This document shows positions 53,606 through 62,553 of a DNA stretch of 64,000 bases, piece after piece. The stretch lies in the NCBI GenBank assembly GCA_004153385.1, contig SDAL01000006.1, positions 62,001 through 126,000 on the forward strand, given 5' to 3'. The stretch's first letter is position 1; each line of letters begins with the position of its first letter. The notes beneath the pieces are model-generated. The model was not told the DNA's origin and ran no database searches. It saw only the letters and a list, made by a program, of their open reading frames with translations. Position numbers and translations under genes: made by a program. The DNA is from Paracoccaceae bacterium (lineage in GTDB: Bacteria > Pseudomonadota > Alphaproteobacteria > Rhodobacterales > Rhodobacteraceae).

Positions 53606-54379
53606 TCAGCTCATCCATTGCCCGCCATCGACATTATAGGTCTGCGAGACGATGTAATCACTGTCGGCAGAGGCAAGGAAGACCGCCATGCCGGTCAGAT
53701 CCTCGGGGACAGCAAACCGTCCGGCAGGGACGCCCGCAGCGACCTCGGCCTTTTTCTGCCCCGGAGCCTTGCCTTCGAGCTTTGCGAACATCGCATCGAC
53801 ATGCTCCCAATGGGCGCCATCCACCACGCCCGGCGCGATCGCATTGACGTTGATACCATGTTTGATGAGGTTCAGCCCCGCCGATTGGGTCATCGAGATC
53901 ACGGCGGCCTTGGTCGAACAATAGACCAGAACCAGCGGCTCCCCGCGCCGCCCTGCCTGCGAGGCCATGTTGATGATCTTACCGCCATGGCCTTGCGCGA
54001 TCATCTGCCTTGCGGCGGCCTGCATGGTAAAAAGCGTGCCTGCGACATTGACCGCATAGAGGCGGTCATAGCTATCGCGGGTGATATCGACCGTTTCCGC
54101 AGCATCGAAGAGGGCCGCGTTGTTGATCAGGATATCCAGCTTTCCGGTCTGAGCGACCACGGCGGCAATCGCGGCCTTGATACTGTCCTGACGCGAGACA
54201 TCAAGCTGCACCGCATAGGCCCCCTCGCCCAGTTCCGCCGCAGTGGCTTCGGCAGCCGCGAGGTTGATATCCGCAATCGCGACCCGAGCCCCCTCACGCA
54301 GATAGGCTTCGGCAAAGCCGCGGCCAATGCCGCGTGCGGATCCTGTGACAAGGGCGGATTTTCCGTTGAGACGTGTCAT
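53606..54379 (-). CDS. smoS: Sorbitol/galactitol dehydrogenase, short-chain type
   Basis: A 257-residue short-chain dehydrogenase that closely follows my recollection of the Rhodobacter SmoS (sorbitol/galactitol 2-dehydrogenase) pattern. [15 protein letters not shown] binds NAD, NNAALFD follows strand 4, Ser140 lies in [12 protein letters not shown], and Tyr153 and Lys157 in YCSTK. The C-terminus reads [12 protein letters not shown]. SmoS-type enzymes oxidise sorbitol to fructose and galactitol to tagatose. Its start overlaps the smoK stop (ATGA). Confidence 0.88.
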   Translation of the reverse strand: MTRLNGKSALVTGSARGIGRGFAEAYLREGARVAIADINLAAAEATAAELGEGAYAVQLDVSRQDSIKAAIAAVVAQTGKLDILINNAALFDAAETVDITRDSYDRLYAVNVAGTLFTMQAAARQMIAQGHGGKIINMASQAGRRGEPLVLVYCSTKAAVISMTQSAGLNLIKHGINVNAIAPGVVDGAHWEHVDAMFAKLEGKAPGQKKAEVAAGVPAGRFAVPEDLTGMAVFLASADSDYIVSQTYNVDGGQWMS

Positions 54380-55377
54380 TGCTTCAGTCCTTCATTATCG
54401 AAGCGGTGGATCTTTTCGGCCTGCGGCGTGAGGAAAACAGTCTCTCCGTGGCGCAGCGTTACTTCACCGCTTGCACGAACAGTGACCGTCTCGGCAAGGC
54501 CGGTGTCGTGAATATGGAAATATGTATCGGAGCCCAGATGTTCGGCCACGCCAATCCGGCCCTGCCAGTCACCTTCAGTTGCCGAGACATCGATATGCTC
54601 GGGGCGGATGCCGATGGTGTGGGCATTGTGGCGCGCAGCTTCCGGCCCTTCGATAAAATTCATCCGTGGCGAGCCGATGAAACCTGCGACAAAGATATTG
54701 CGCGGGTTCTCATAAAGCTCGAGCGGTGCGCCGACCTGCTCGATCCGGCCCGCACGAAGAACCACAATCTTGTCTGCCATTGTCATCGCTTCGATCTGAT
54801 CATGTGTGACATAGATCATTGTCGTCGCCAGACGTTTATGCAGCTCGGAAATCTCCAGCCGCATCCCTACGCGCAGCGCGGCATCAAGGTTCGACAACGG
54901 TTCATCGAACAAAAACGCCGCAGGCTCGCGCACAATCGCGCGGCCAATCGCCACGCGCTGGCGTTGACCACCCGAAAGCTGCCCCGGCTTGCGGTCCAGA
55001 TATTCGGTCAAATTAAGCGCGGAGGCCGCAGCCTCGATGCGCCGGTTCTGCTCATCCTGTGAAATTTTGGCCATTTTCATCGGAAACGCGATATTTTTGC
55101 GGACGCTCATATGCGGATAGAGCGCGTAGCTCTGGAACACCATCGCAAGCCCGCGTTTGGCAGGGGGCAGCTCAGCGGAAGGACGCCCGTCGATCTCGAT
55201 CTCGCCCGAGGAGACATCCTCCAACCCCGCAATCAAGCGCAGAAGAGTGGATTTGCCGCAACCGGACGGGCCGACAAAGACAACGAATTCACCATCATTG
55301 ATCTGCAGATCAAGCGGGGGAATGACCTCCACATCGCCAAAGGCTTTACGAACTTTCTTCAGGGTAATCTGTCCCAT
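54376..55377 (-). CDS. smoK: Polyol ABC transporter ATP-binding protein
   Basis: A 333-residue MalK-type ATPase with intact Walker [11 protein letters not shown]-loop [10 protein letters not shown], signature LSGGQRQRV, Walker [13 protein letters not shown] and YVTHDQ. The C-terminal OB-fold domain is shortened compared with the ATPases at 14575 and 36032. It energises the two permeases upstream. Order and neighbours match smoE-F-G-K-S of Rhodobacter, which imports sorbitol, mannitol and related polyols; that is why the symbol is used. Confidence 0.9.
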   Translation of the reverse strand: MGQITLKKVRKAFGDVEVIPPLDLQINDGEFVVFVGPSGCGKSTLLRLIAGLEDVSSGEIEIDGRPSAELPPAKRGLAMVFQSYALYPHMSVRKNIAFPMKMAKISQDEQNRRIEAAASALNLTEYLDRKPGQLSGGQRQRVAIGRAIVREPAAFLFDEPLSNLDAALRVGMRLEISELHKRLATTMIYVTHDQIEAMTMADKIVVLRAGRIEQVGAPLELYENPRNIFVAGFIGSPRMNFIEGPEAARHNAHTIGIRPEHIDVSATEGDWQGRIGVAEHLGSDTYFHIHDTGLAETVTVRASGEVTLRHGETVFLTPQAEKIHRFDNEGLKQ

Positions 55378-55387
55378 GGAACTCTCC

Positions 55388-56218
55388 TTACTTAACCGCG
55401 CCGAAGGTCAGCCCGCGCACGAGCTGTTTCTGACTGAACCAGCCCATGATGAGGATGGGGGCGATCGCCATTGTCGAGGCGGCCGATAATTTGGCGTAAA
55501 ACAACCCCTCGGGCGACGAATAGCTCGCGATAAAGGCCGTCAGGGGGGCGGCCTTGGCCGCTGTCAGGTTAAGGGTCCAGAACGCCTCGTTCCACGCCAG
55601 AATAATATTGAGCAGCACAGTCGAGGCCATTCCCGGAACGGCCATCGGCAGGAGCACATGCGTGACTTCCTCGCGCAGACTGGCGCCATCCATCCGCGCC
55701 GCTTCCAGAATTTCGCCCGGAATCTCGCGGAAATAGGTATAGAGCATCCAGATGATGATCGGCAGGTTGATCAGCGTCAGGACGATAACCAGCCCCATGC
55801 GCGTATCCAGCAGACCCAGTTGGCGGAACAGAAGGTAGATCGGCACCAGAACGCCCACCGATGGCAGCATTTTGGTCGACAGCATCCACATCAGGATATC
55901 TTTGGTTCGACGGCCAGGCACAAAGGCCATGGCCCATGCCGCCGGCACCGCGATCATCAGGCCAAGCAGGGTCGAGCCCACCGAGATCACAACCGAATTC
56001 CAGAAATGTAGCAGATAATCCGATCTTTGATTGACGGCGGTGTAATTCTCCAATGTCCAATCGAAGGCGAACCAGACAGGCGGATCGGCAATCGCCTGTG
56101 TTTCGGTCTTGAACGAGGTCAGCACCGTCCAGAAGATAGGAAAGAAGATCAACGCGCCGATGAGGGCGGCAATTGCGGTATTGAGCGCTTTGCGCTGCGG
56201 TGTAACGGCCCGAGCCAT
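55388..56218 (-). CDS. smoG: Polyol ABC transporter permease (MalG type)
   Basis: A 276-residue BPD_transp_1 permease. It opens with a hydrophobic helix ([23 protein letters not shown]), and the EAA loop reads [54 protein letters not shown] is typical of the MalG-like periplasmic stretch. It lies 10 nt upstream of smoK and 33 nt downstream of smoF. Confidence 0.9.
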   Translation of the reverse strand: MARAVTPQRKALNTAIAALIGALIFFPIFWTVLTSFKTETQAIADPPVWFAFDWTLENYTAVNQRSDYLLHFWNSVVISVGSTLLGLMIAVPAAWAMAFVPGRRTKDILMWMLSTKMLPSVGVLVPIYLLFRQLGLLDTRMGLVIVLTLINLPIIIWMLYTYFREIPGEILEAARMDGASLREEVTHVLLPMAVPGMASTVLLNIILAWNEAFWTLNLTAAKAAPLTAFIASYSSPEGLFYAKLSAASTMAIAPILIMGWFSQKQLVRGLTFGAVK

Positions 56219-56251
56219 CAGCAGTCCTTTCGCGGATTTGCGGGTGAGAGA

Positions 56252-57124
56252 TCAGGCATCGAGATTTTTCCCGATGGCGCGCATGAGGAAAATGGCGACG
56301 ATATTGGCAAGGATGATCGCAACCACACCGCCTGCCGACCCCATGCCCACATCAAAGCGCAGAAGGCTTTCGGCATAGACCAGATAGGTCAGGTTGGTCG
56401 AGGCATTGCCCGGCCCGCCATTTGTTGTCACGAGGATTTCGGCGAAAACGGAGAGCAGGAAGATCGTCTCGATCAGGACAACCACGGTCGCGGCGCGCCC
56501 CAGATGCGGGATGGTGATATGGCGGAAGCGCGACAGAGCGCCTGCACCGTCCATCTCCGCGGCTTCGATCTGCTCGCGATCGAGAGACTGCATGGCCGTC
56601 AGCAGGATCAGAGTAGCAAAGGGGAGCCACTGCCAGCTGACGATCCAGATGATCGAAAACAACGGCGCCTGTGCCAGAAAATCGAAAGGCGCGAGCCCGA
56701 GGGATTTGAACAGATGCGCGAAAAGCCCGTTGACCGGATTCATGAACATGTTCTTCCAGACCAGCGCAGAAACGGTCGGCATGACAAAAAACGGAGCAAT
56801 CACCAGAATGCGCCAGATCCCTGTGGCCCACATCGGTTGATCGAGCAAAAGCGCCAGCAGAGTGCCGCCAATAATGGTGACAGCCAGAACCCCCACTACA
56901 AGCGCAAGCGTGTTGATCAAGGCCGCCGTGAACGCCGGATCAGTGAGAAAATACTGGTAATTCTCTATGCCCACAAAGGGGTTATCCCCCGGCATCAGAA
57001 GATTGTAGCGCAGGACGGAGAAATATAGCGTCATACCCAGCGGGATCAGCATCCACCCAAGGAGCAAGATGACAGAGGGTGAGATCATGAGGCGCGCCGC
57101 GGCGCGTGCGTGTGTTGTCGCCAT
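56252..57124 (-). CDS. smoF: Polyol ABC transporter permease (MalF type)
   Basis: A 290-residue permease. It shows MISPSVILLLGWMLIPLGMTLYFSVLRYNL at the start and the EAA loop QIEAAEMDGAGALSRFRHITIPHL. ATG 57124 follows a weak AAAGAGAAC site; a reading from 57271 overlaps the binding-protein gene and is rejected. It is separated from the binding-protein gene by a 9-bp hairpin (57152-57179). Confidence 0.9.
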   Translation of the reverse strand: MATTHARAAARLMISPSVILLLGWMLIPLGMTLYFSVLRYNLLMPGDNPFVGIENYQYFLTDPAFTAALINTLALVVGVLAVTIIGGTLLALLLDQPMWATGIWRILVIAPFFVMPTVSALVWKNMFMNPVNGLFAHLFKSLGLAPFDFLAQAPLFSIIWIVSWQWLPFATLILLTAMQSLDREQIEAAEMDGAGALSRFRHITIPHLGRAATVVVLIETIFLLSVFAEILVTTNGGPGNASTNLTYLVYAESLLRFDVGMGSAGGVVAIILANIVAIFLMRAIGKNLDA

Positions 57125-57151
57125 TGTGTTCTCTTTATGGGGATGAGGAAT

Positions 57152-57179
57152 GGTGGGGTGGCCCAAGCGGCACCCCACC
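57152..57179 (-). other. GC hairpin after the polyol-binding-protein gene
   Basis: GGTGGGGTG, loop GCCCAAGCGG, CACCCCACC: a perfect 9-bp stem 19 nt after the smoE stop and before smoF, without a T-tract. It has the same position and likely role as the hairpins at 7458-7508 and 17404-17426. Confidence 0.65.
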
Positions 57180-57197
57180 TGTCCGCGGGAGGGCGGA

Positions 57198-58511
57198 TTA
57201 GTTGCCGTAACCCGCGCGACGAATCTCGCGCTCTGCGGAACGCTGCGAGGATTGCAGCGCCTGCTCGGCACTCATCGAGCCGGACAGGGCAGCCGAGATG
57301 TTCTGGCCGACAGTTGTGCCGATCCCCTGAAACTCGGGGATCGAGACATATTGGATGCCGGAATATGGCACCGGCTGTGCCGTCGCATCATTCGGATCCG
57401 CGGATTCGATTGCATCGAGCGTGGTGGCTGCAAAAGGCGCGGCGGCGATATAGTCCGGGTTCTCATAGGTGGACAGGCGTGTCCCCGGCGGAACCGCAAC
57501 CCAGCCCTTTTCTTTGCCGACAAGGGCGACATAATCCGCAGAGGTAGCCCAAGAGATGAACTCTTTTGCAACATCCTGTTTGTGGGAACTTGCTGGCACC
57601 GCAAGCGCCCATGCCCAGAAGGCGGAATTGCCTTTGGGAACCTCCGCGACCGGTGAAGCGGTGAATGCGACCTTGTCGGCGACATCCGATTGGGCGGGGT
57701 CAAATACCCGACCGGCAGCAGAGGTCGCATCGATCCACATTGCGCATTTTCCGGTCTGGAACAGGGTCTGGTTCTCGTTGAACCCGTTCGAGGTCGCGCC
57801 GGGCGGACCGTATTTCGTCATCACGTCGAGATAATAGTCCAGAGCGGCTTTCCATTCCGGCGTATCGATCGTTGTGTTCCAGTTCTCGTCAAACCAGCGG
57901 CCACCGAAGGTGTTCACCATCGTGCCGAAGACAAACAGGTTCTCGCCCCAGCCGGGCTTGCCGCGCAGACACAGCCCGTAGACCTCGTTAGGCTTGTCGG
58001 TCAGCTTGGCCGCAAAATCGCGGATCTGGTCCCAAGTCGGCTGGTCGGGCATCGTCAGACCGGCCTGTTTGAACAGATCCTTACGATAGAGCGTGAAGGA
58101 GCTTTCGGCGTAGAACGGCACCGCATAGAGCGTATCCTCCGCCGAGAGGTTCGCCGCAACCGTGGGGATCAGATCGTCATAATCGAACCCCGGCAGATCA
58201 TTGAGCGGGCTCAACCAGTCCTGACGCCCCCAGATCGGAGCCTCGTAAGAGCCGATGGTCATCACATCATATTGCCCGCCGCCGGTTGCGATATCGGTGG
58301 TGACGCGCTGACGCAGGACATTCTCTTCCAGCACCACCCAGTTGATCGTATTGCCGGTCTCTTTCTCCCAGATCGAGGACAGCTCTTGCATGATGATCAT
58401 GTCGCCATTGTTGACGGTCGCGATCGTGATTTCTTCCGCTTGCGCGGATGTTAGGCCAGACAGCAGGGCCAGTCCGGCGACTGTCCCCATCATAAAACGT
58501 GTATTCAGCAT
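57198..58511 (-). CDS. smoE: Polyol-binding periplasmic protein
   Basis: A 437-residue SBP_bac_1 protein. The signal peptide (MLNTRFMMGTVAGLALLSGL, ending SAQA) is followed by EEITIATVNNGDMIIMQELS, the characteristic SmoE-type opening. GGGQYDVMTIGSYEAPIWG and SPLNDLPGFDYDDL follow. ATG 58511 stands behind GGGAGGAG. It captures a sugar alcohol (sorbitol, mannitol, galactitol or altritol class) for the permeases. It is the first gene of its operon, with a LacI operator 16-29 bp upstream of the start codon. Confidence 0.9.
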   Translation of the reverse strand: MLNTRFMMGTVAGLALLSGLTSAQAEEITIATVNNGDMIIMQELSSIWEKETGNTINWVVLEENVLRQRVTTDIATGGGQYDVMTIGSYEAPIWGRQDWLSPLNDLPGFDYDDLIPTVAANLSAEDTLYAVPFYAESSFTLYRKDLFKQAGLTMPDQPTWDQIRDFAAKLTDKPNEVYGLCLRGKPGWGENLFVFGTMVNTFGGRWFDENWNTTIDTPEWKAALDYYLDVMTKYGPPGATSNGFNENQTLFQTGKCAMWIDATSAAGRVFDPAQSDVADKVAFTASPVAEVPKGNSAFWAWALAVPASSHKQDVAKEFISWATSADYVALVGKEKGWVAVPPGTRLSTYENPDYIAAAPFAATTLDAIESADPNDATAQPVPYSGIQYVSIPEFQGIGTTVGQNISAALSGSMSAEQALQSSQRSAEREIRRAGYGN

Positions 58512-58526
58512 CTAAGGCTCCTCCCT

Positions 58527-58540
58527 TTTACGCGTGTAAA
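58527..58540. promoter_or_regulatory. LacI-type operator upstream of smoE
   Basis: TTTACGCGTGTAAA, with symmetric TTTAC/GTAAA arms around a CG centre, directly before the smoE ribosome site. It resembles TTGACGCGCGTAAA at 59745-59758. Confidence 0.75.
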
Positions 58541-58574
58541 GAAATGAACTTTTTTTGAGCCCTCGGTCAAGCAG

Positions 58575-58613
58575 AAAAATGCCAAGGCCGCAGCGGTTTC
58601 CCTGCTACGGCCT
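58575..58613 (-). terminator. Intrinsic terminator of the polyol regulator gene
   Basis: On the minus strand AGGCCGTAGC and GCTGCGGCCT form a 10-bp stem with one G-T pair, followed by TGGCATTTTT. It lies 28 nt after the regulator stop and insulates smoE from it. Confidence 0.8.
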
Positions 58614-58640
58614 CAAGTCTTTGAAAATATCGGAAGGCTT

Positions 58641-59666
58641 TCAGGCGGATTCCCGAATAATCAGCCGTGTGGCGAAAGTTTCGCGACGGGGCGGCAGATC
58701 ATGGGCATCGCCCTTTATCTGATCGGTCACAAGACGCAGCGCCGCCGCTGCGATTGCGGGAATATCCTGAGCCACAGTGGTGAGCGCGGGCGTCATGAAC
58801 CGGCTCAGGGGATGGTCATCATGCCCCGCAATCCTGAGTCCGTTTTCTCCGGTCAGCCCAAATCTAGTGGCCGCCCTCAATGCACCGATGGCAAGGCGAT
58901 CATTCGCGCAAAGCAGCGCGCCAGATACATGCCGCCCTTGCGCAAAATGCTCCTCCATCACATCATGGGCATAAGCCTCGAAATGCCAGCTATCGCCCAC
59001 GCTCTGCCCGCGGATCACAACCGGCTCAAGGCCTCTTTCCTCCATGAGTTCGATATAGGCAACCTCGCGGGCGGCGGCGTTTGCATTCAGTCGGGGCATG
59101 CCCAGAAATGTCGGAGCATGGCCAGTCCTTAAAAGATACTCGCCAATCATTTTAATGCTTTGATGGTTATCTGTGCCAACAAAATCAACATCATCAAGCC
59201 CCGGAATGGCGCTATCAACCAGCACCATGGGCAAATTACGCCGCAACCGATCCAGACTCTCAAGGCGGCTTTGCCCCCCCAAGGGTGCCACCAGAACCCC
59301 GTCCGCATTCATCGAGAGTAACTGCTCGATCGCGCGGCTTTCCATTTCCGGAGAGCCATGGGAGCTCTGTGTGAAGACGGTATACCCCAATTCTGCAGCA
59401 ACAATCTCGATCTGCTCAAGGAGGCTCGCGAAAAACAGATCTGTCGCATGCGGAATGACCACGCCCAGCATTCCGGTGGCCTTGCGGTTCAGCCGAGTTG
59501 CAAAAAAATTGGGGACGTAATCCAGCGTCTCCATCGCGTCGGAGATCTTGCGCGCGGTGGATGCACGTACGGATTCTGGGTTCTGGAAATATCTGGACAG
59601 GGTGGGGCGTGAAATGCCGATCGTTGCGGAGAGCTCTTCCATGGAATGGATTTTTGCTTTTCTCAC
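58641..59666 (-). CDS. LacI-family regulator of polyol metabolism
   Basis: A 341-residue repressor. The helix-turn-helix is MEELSATIGISRPTLSRYFQNPESVRASTARKI, a LacI variant with Pro-Thr-Leu-Ser-Arg-Tyr in the recognition helix. The hinge YVPNFFATRLNRK and a sensor domain (LGVVIPHATDLFFASLLEQIE) follow. The start is GTG 59666 with GGAG at 8 nt. It lies between the smo operon and the divergent kinase/GatZ pair; similar operators stand before both, so it likely controls both halves. Confidence 0.9.
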   Translation of the reverse strand: MRKAKIHSMEELSATIGISRPTLSRYFQNPESVRASTARKISDAMETLDYVPNFFATRLNRKATGMLGVVIPHATDLFFASLLEQIEIVAAELGYTVFTQSSHGSPEMESRAIEQLLSMNADGVLVAPLGGQSRLESLDRLRRNLPMVLVDSAIPGLDDVDFVGTDNHQSIKMIGEYLLRTGHAPTFLGMPRLNANAAAREVAYIELMEERGLEPVVIRGQSVGDSWHFEAYAHDVMEEHFAQGRHVSGALLCANDRLAIGALRAATRFGLTGENGLRIAGHDDHPLSRFMTPALTTVAQDIPAIAAAALRLVTDQIKGDAHDLPPRRETFATRLIIRESA

Positions 59667-59744
59667 GATGCAATCTCCGTCTGCCTGTCGTGCTGATCCC
59701 CGCAGAGATCACGCTTGTCAATCTCCCCGATCATTCCACAGATA

Positions 59745-59758
59745 TTGACGCGCGTAAA
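59745..59758. promoter_or_regulatory. LacI-type operator between regulator and kinase genes
   Basis: TTGACGCGCGTAAA, the near-inverse of the smoE operator, 43 bp upstream of the kinase ATG. A weaker neighbour, TTGGCGCTAA, lies at 59761-59770. Confidence 0.7.
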
Positions 59759-59800
59759 TATTGGCGCTAATCATAAGAGCGACTTAAGGGAGGTTTCAAG

Positions 59801-60751
59801 ATGTTCGAAGGACATCGGCTGATCGGAATCGGGGAGATTCTGGTCGAGTTCGTATCTCATGTAAAAAATTGCGGACTGACTCAGATCGGGCCCTTTTCGG
59901 GGCCATATCCCAGTGGCGCCCCTGCAATTTTCGCGGATCAGGCTGCGCGGGTCGGTGCTGCTGTTACAATGATCGGGGGCGTCGGGGCAGACGGCTTTGG
60001 CCATACAACGATCGCCCGCCTCAAGCAGGACGGAGTCGATTGCTCTGCCATCAAGCTGGGCGGCCGCTCGACCGGCACCGCATTTGTCAGCTATTACGAC
60101 GATGGGATGCGCGATTTTATCTTCCATATCAGTGGAACCGCGGCCGATGACTTTTCTCTTCCCGCACTGCCGGAGGGGCCGTTGCTTCTCCATGTCTCGG
60201 CAGCCTCGCTGGGCAATCCGGTTCTTCGCAACCTGATCATGACCTGTGCGCGGCAGGTATTGGATCATGGTGGAAAGATCGCCTGCGATCCGAATGCCCG
60301 CCCGGAACTTATGCGCGATGATGATGCGCGCCACGCGCTTCAAGAAATCATGCAGGAGGCACATTGCCTTCTGCCAAGTACGTCTGATCTACCCTATCTC
60401 TTCCCGGACCTTCCGCTTGAACAGGCTATCGAACGCCTCGCGCAACGCGATGGCCTTACTGTACTCAAGCGGGGCGCTGACGGCGCGACGATTTTTGCCG
60501 ATACCCGCATCGATTTGCCCGGCTATGCCGTAACCGAACTTGATCCAACGGGCGCGGGCGACTGCTTCTGTGGAACATTCCTCGCCGAGCTGTCGCTGGG
60601 TACACCGATTCTCGAGGCGGGCACTCGGGCGAATGCTGCAGGCGCGATTGCCGTAACGCGGCGTGGCCCTATGGAGGGCAACTCCTCACCCGAGGAAATT
60701 ACCGAATTTCTAGCCCAACAGAGCCGATTTCTGGAAGGAGCGAAGGCATGA
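59801..60751 (+). CDS. PfkB-family sugar kinase, probable tagatose kinase
   Basis: A 316-residue ribokinase-fold kinase: LIGIGEILVEFVS at the start, PSGAPAIFADQAARVGA for sugar binding, and the catalytic LDPTGAGDCFCGTF near residue 250. ATG 59801 follows AGGGAGG. It is coupled (ATGA overlap) to a GatZ/KbaZ-family gene, as in Agrobacterium loci where the kinase makes D-tagatose 6-phosphate. With a SmoS-type galactitol dehydrogenase across the regulator, tagatose is the likely substrate (inference); fructose is the alternative. Confidence 0.85.
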   Translation: MFEGHRLIGIGEILVEFVSHVKNCGLTQIGPFSGPYPSGAPAIFADQAARVGAAVTMIGGVGADGFGHTTIARLKQDGVDCSAIKLGGRSTGTAFVSYYDDGMRDFIFHISGTAADDFSLPALPEGPLLLHVSAASLGNPVLRNLIMTCARQVLDHGGKIACDPNARPELMRDDDARHALQEIMQEAHCLLPSTSDLPYLFPDLPLEQAIERLAQRDGLTVLKRGADGATIFADTRIDLPGYAVTELDPTGAGDCFCGTFLAELSLGTPILEAGTRANAAGAIAVTRRGPMEGNSSPEEITEFLAQQSRFLEGAKA

Positions 60752-61989
60752 ACGCTATTTGCAATATGATCGACCGCAACCGCAAAGGCGAACCTGTCGG
60801 TCTTCCGAGCTTTTGCACCGCAAATGCCCATGTCCTACAGGCCATCATGTCCCATGCGGCGGCGACCGGCAAACTGACGGTCATCGAGGCCACATGCAAT
60901 CAGGTCAATCAGGAAGGTGGATATACCGGCATGACGCCGCGCGACTACATGGGGTGGGTGCGCGGCATGGCAGCCGATGCAGGGGTGCCGATGACCCAGC
61001 TGGTTCTAGGCGGGGACCATCTCGGGCCTAATCCATGGAAATCGCGTCCCGCAGAAGAAGCTATGGAGAAGGCGCGCGAACTGGTCCGGCTCTATGTCGA
61101 AGCAGGCTTCACGAAGATCCATCTCGACGCCTCCATGCCCTTGGGTGGCGAGGCGCCGCCGAGTTTTGAAACCATTGCCGCGCGTGCTGCGGATCTGTGC
61201 GTGGTGGCCGAGACCCATGCGCCCGATCCGACCGCGTTGGTATACATCGTGGGTACGGAAGTGCCGATCCCGGGCGGCGAGACCGAAGAGCCGGACGCGC
61301 TGGATGTAACCTCGGTCGACCGGCTTCAACGCACAATCGACACACATCGTGCGGCATGGACCGAACGTGGTCTGGATGCCGCGTGGGAGCGAATCGTGTC
61401 TGTTGTGACCCAGCCGGGCGTGGACTTCGGTCATAGCTCGGTCTTCGTCTACGATCCGGAAGCGGCCGCCAACCTGTCAGAGTCAATTCTGGCGTCGACG
61501 GGTCTGACTTTCGAGGCGCATTCCACGGATTATCAGCCGACAGCCTCTCTCGCCGAGCTTGTAAGGTCGCATTTCTTCTTCCTGAAGGTCGGGCCGGAGT
61601 TGACATTCCGCTTCCGCGAGGCTGTCTGGGCACTGGCGGATATCGAGGCGCATCTCGATCCCGCGACGCCCTCGCGCCTGCGCGAAGTTGTCGCCCAGGC
61701 GATGGAGGACAACCCCGCCCACTGGTCCGACTATTATCGGGGCACTGACCTGCTGCAACGGATTTTCAGCTATTCTGACAGGATCCGCTACTATTGGGCG
61801 ATGCCCGAAGTCGCCAAAGCCGTCGGCCAGCTGATCGAAAATCTCACGCAGCTGGATGTCCCGCCGACGCTGGTAACGCAGGCCTTCAGCGGTCTCGAAT
61901 TTGGTCAAGTGAACACAGATCCCGTTGCGCTGATTGACAGGCATATCGGTAAATGTATCAAGCGTTACTACTCGGCATGTTCAATTTAG
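60748..61989 (+). CDS. GatZ/KbaZ-family protein, probable tagatose-6-phosphate 4-epimerase
   Basis: A 413-residue protein of the family annotated as tagatose-bisphosphate aldolase non-catalytic subunit: VGLPSFCTANAHVLQAIM, IEATCNQVNQEGGYTGMTP, LVLGGDHLGPNPW, KIHLDASMPLGG and THAPDPTALVYIVGTEVPIPGG. No catalytic partner (GatY/KbaY) is present. Family members with this context in Agrobacterium were shown to epimerise D-tagatose 6-phosphate to fructose 6-phosphate. That role fits here: kinase upstream, start overlapping its stop. A complex with a distant GatY cannot be excluded. Confidence 0.85.
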   Translation: MNAICNMIDRNRKGEPVGLPSFCTANAHVLQAIMSHAAATGKLTVIEATCNQVNQEGGYTGMTPRDYMGWVRGMAADAGVPMTQLVLGGDHLGPNPWKSRPAEEAMEKARELVRLYVEAGFTKIHLDASMPLGGEAPPSFETIAARAADLCVVAETHAPDPTALVYIVGTEVPIPGGETEEPDALDVTSVDRLQRTIDTHRAAWTERGLDAAWERIVSVVTQPGVDFGHSSVFVYDPEAAANLSESILASTGLTFEAHSTDYQPTASLAELVRSHFFFLKVGPELTFRFREAVWALADIEAHLDPATPSRLREVVAQAMEDNPAHWSDYYRGTDLLQRIFSYSDRIRYYWAMPEVAKAVGQLIENLTQLDVPPTLVTQAFSGLEFGQVNTDPVALIDRHIGKCIKRYYSACSI

Positions 61990-62122
61990 GATCTGCATCG
62001 GCAATATCACATTACGTTCAACCGTGCGAATGTAGACCAACGAGAGTCCGCCAGACCATTATCTCGAAGGCATGATTGTTCCGGGGACACAGTGTCGCTG
62101 CTTCGCATGACGATGGCAATTG

Positions 62123-62159
62123 ACGGTGAGGGATATCAGCGGTTGCAACCCCTCACCGT
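62123..62159. repeat. Inverted repeat downstream of the gatZ-type gene
   Basis: ACGGTGAGGG (62123-62132) and CCCTCACCGT (62150-62159) pair perfectly. Inside lies the 10-bp palindrome GGTTGCAACC (62141-62150). It has no T-tract. The role is unknown. Confidence 0.55.
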
Positions 62160-62272
62160 GATGTGGAGTCTGCGCCAACTCTGGAGGATCAGACACATGC
62201 GTAAGAACTTTGACCTGCCACGGGATTTTTCCTCCACGCTCGATTAGAGTCCGGCCCAACTTGAGGACGGAC

Positions 62273-62553
62273 AATGAAGCGAAGGAGATTCACGGACGAG
62301 CAGATCATCGGCATCCTGGCCGAGCATGGTCGACGTATACGTCGACGGCGCGAAGTGTGTGGACCTGTGCCGCAAGCACGGCATGTCGGAAGGGGCTTTC
62401 TATAACTGGAAGGCGAAGTTCGGCGGCATGACGGTGCCGGAGGCCAAGCGGCTGAAGACGCTCGAAGACGAGAACGCCAAGCTGAAGAAGCTGCTGGCCG
62501 AGCAGATGCTTGATCTCGCTGCGATGAAGGAACTGGTTTCAAAAAAGTGGTGA
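62273..62553 (+). pseudogene. IS3-family orfA, frameshifted by a palindromic insertion
   Basis: It starts MKRRRFTDEQIIGILAEH, the usual IS407-group opening. At 62329 the frame is disrupted by extra sequence that includes an 18-bp palindrome (62330-62347). The correct frame resumes as AKCVDLCRKHGMSEGAFYNW and runs through a leucine-zipper-like helix (LKTLEDENAKLKKLLAEQML) to KKW. AAAAAAG at 62541-62547 is the likely programmed slip site to orfB. Confidence 0.82.
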
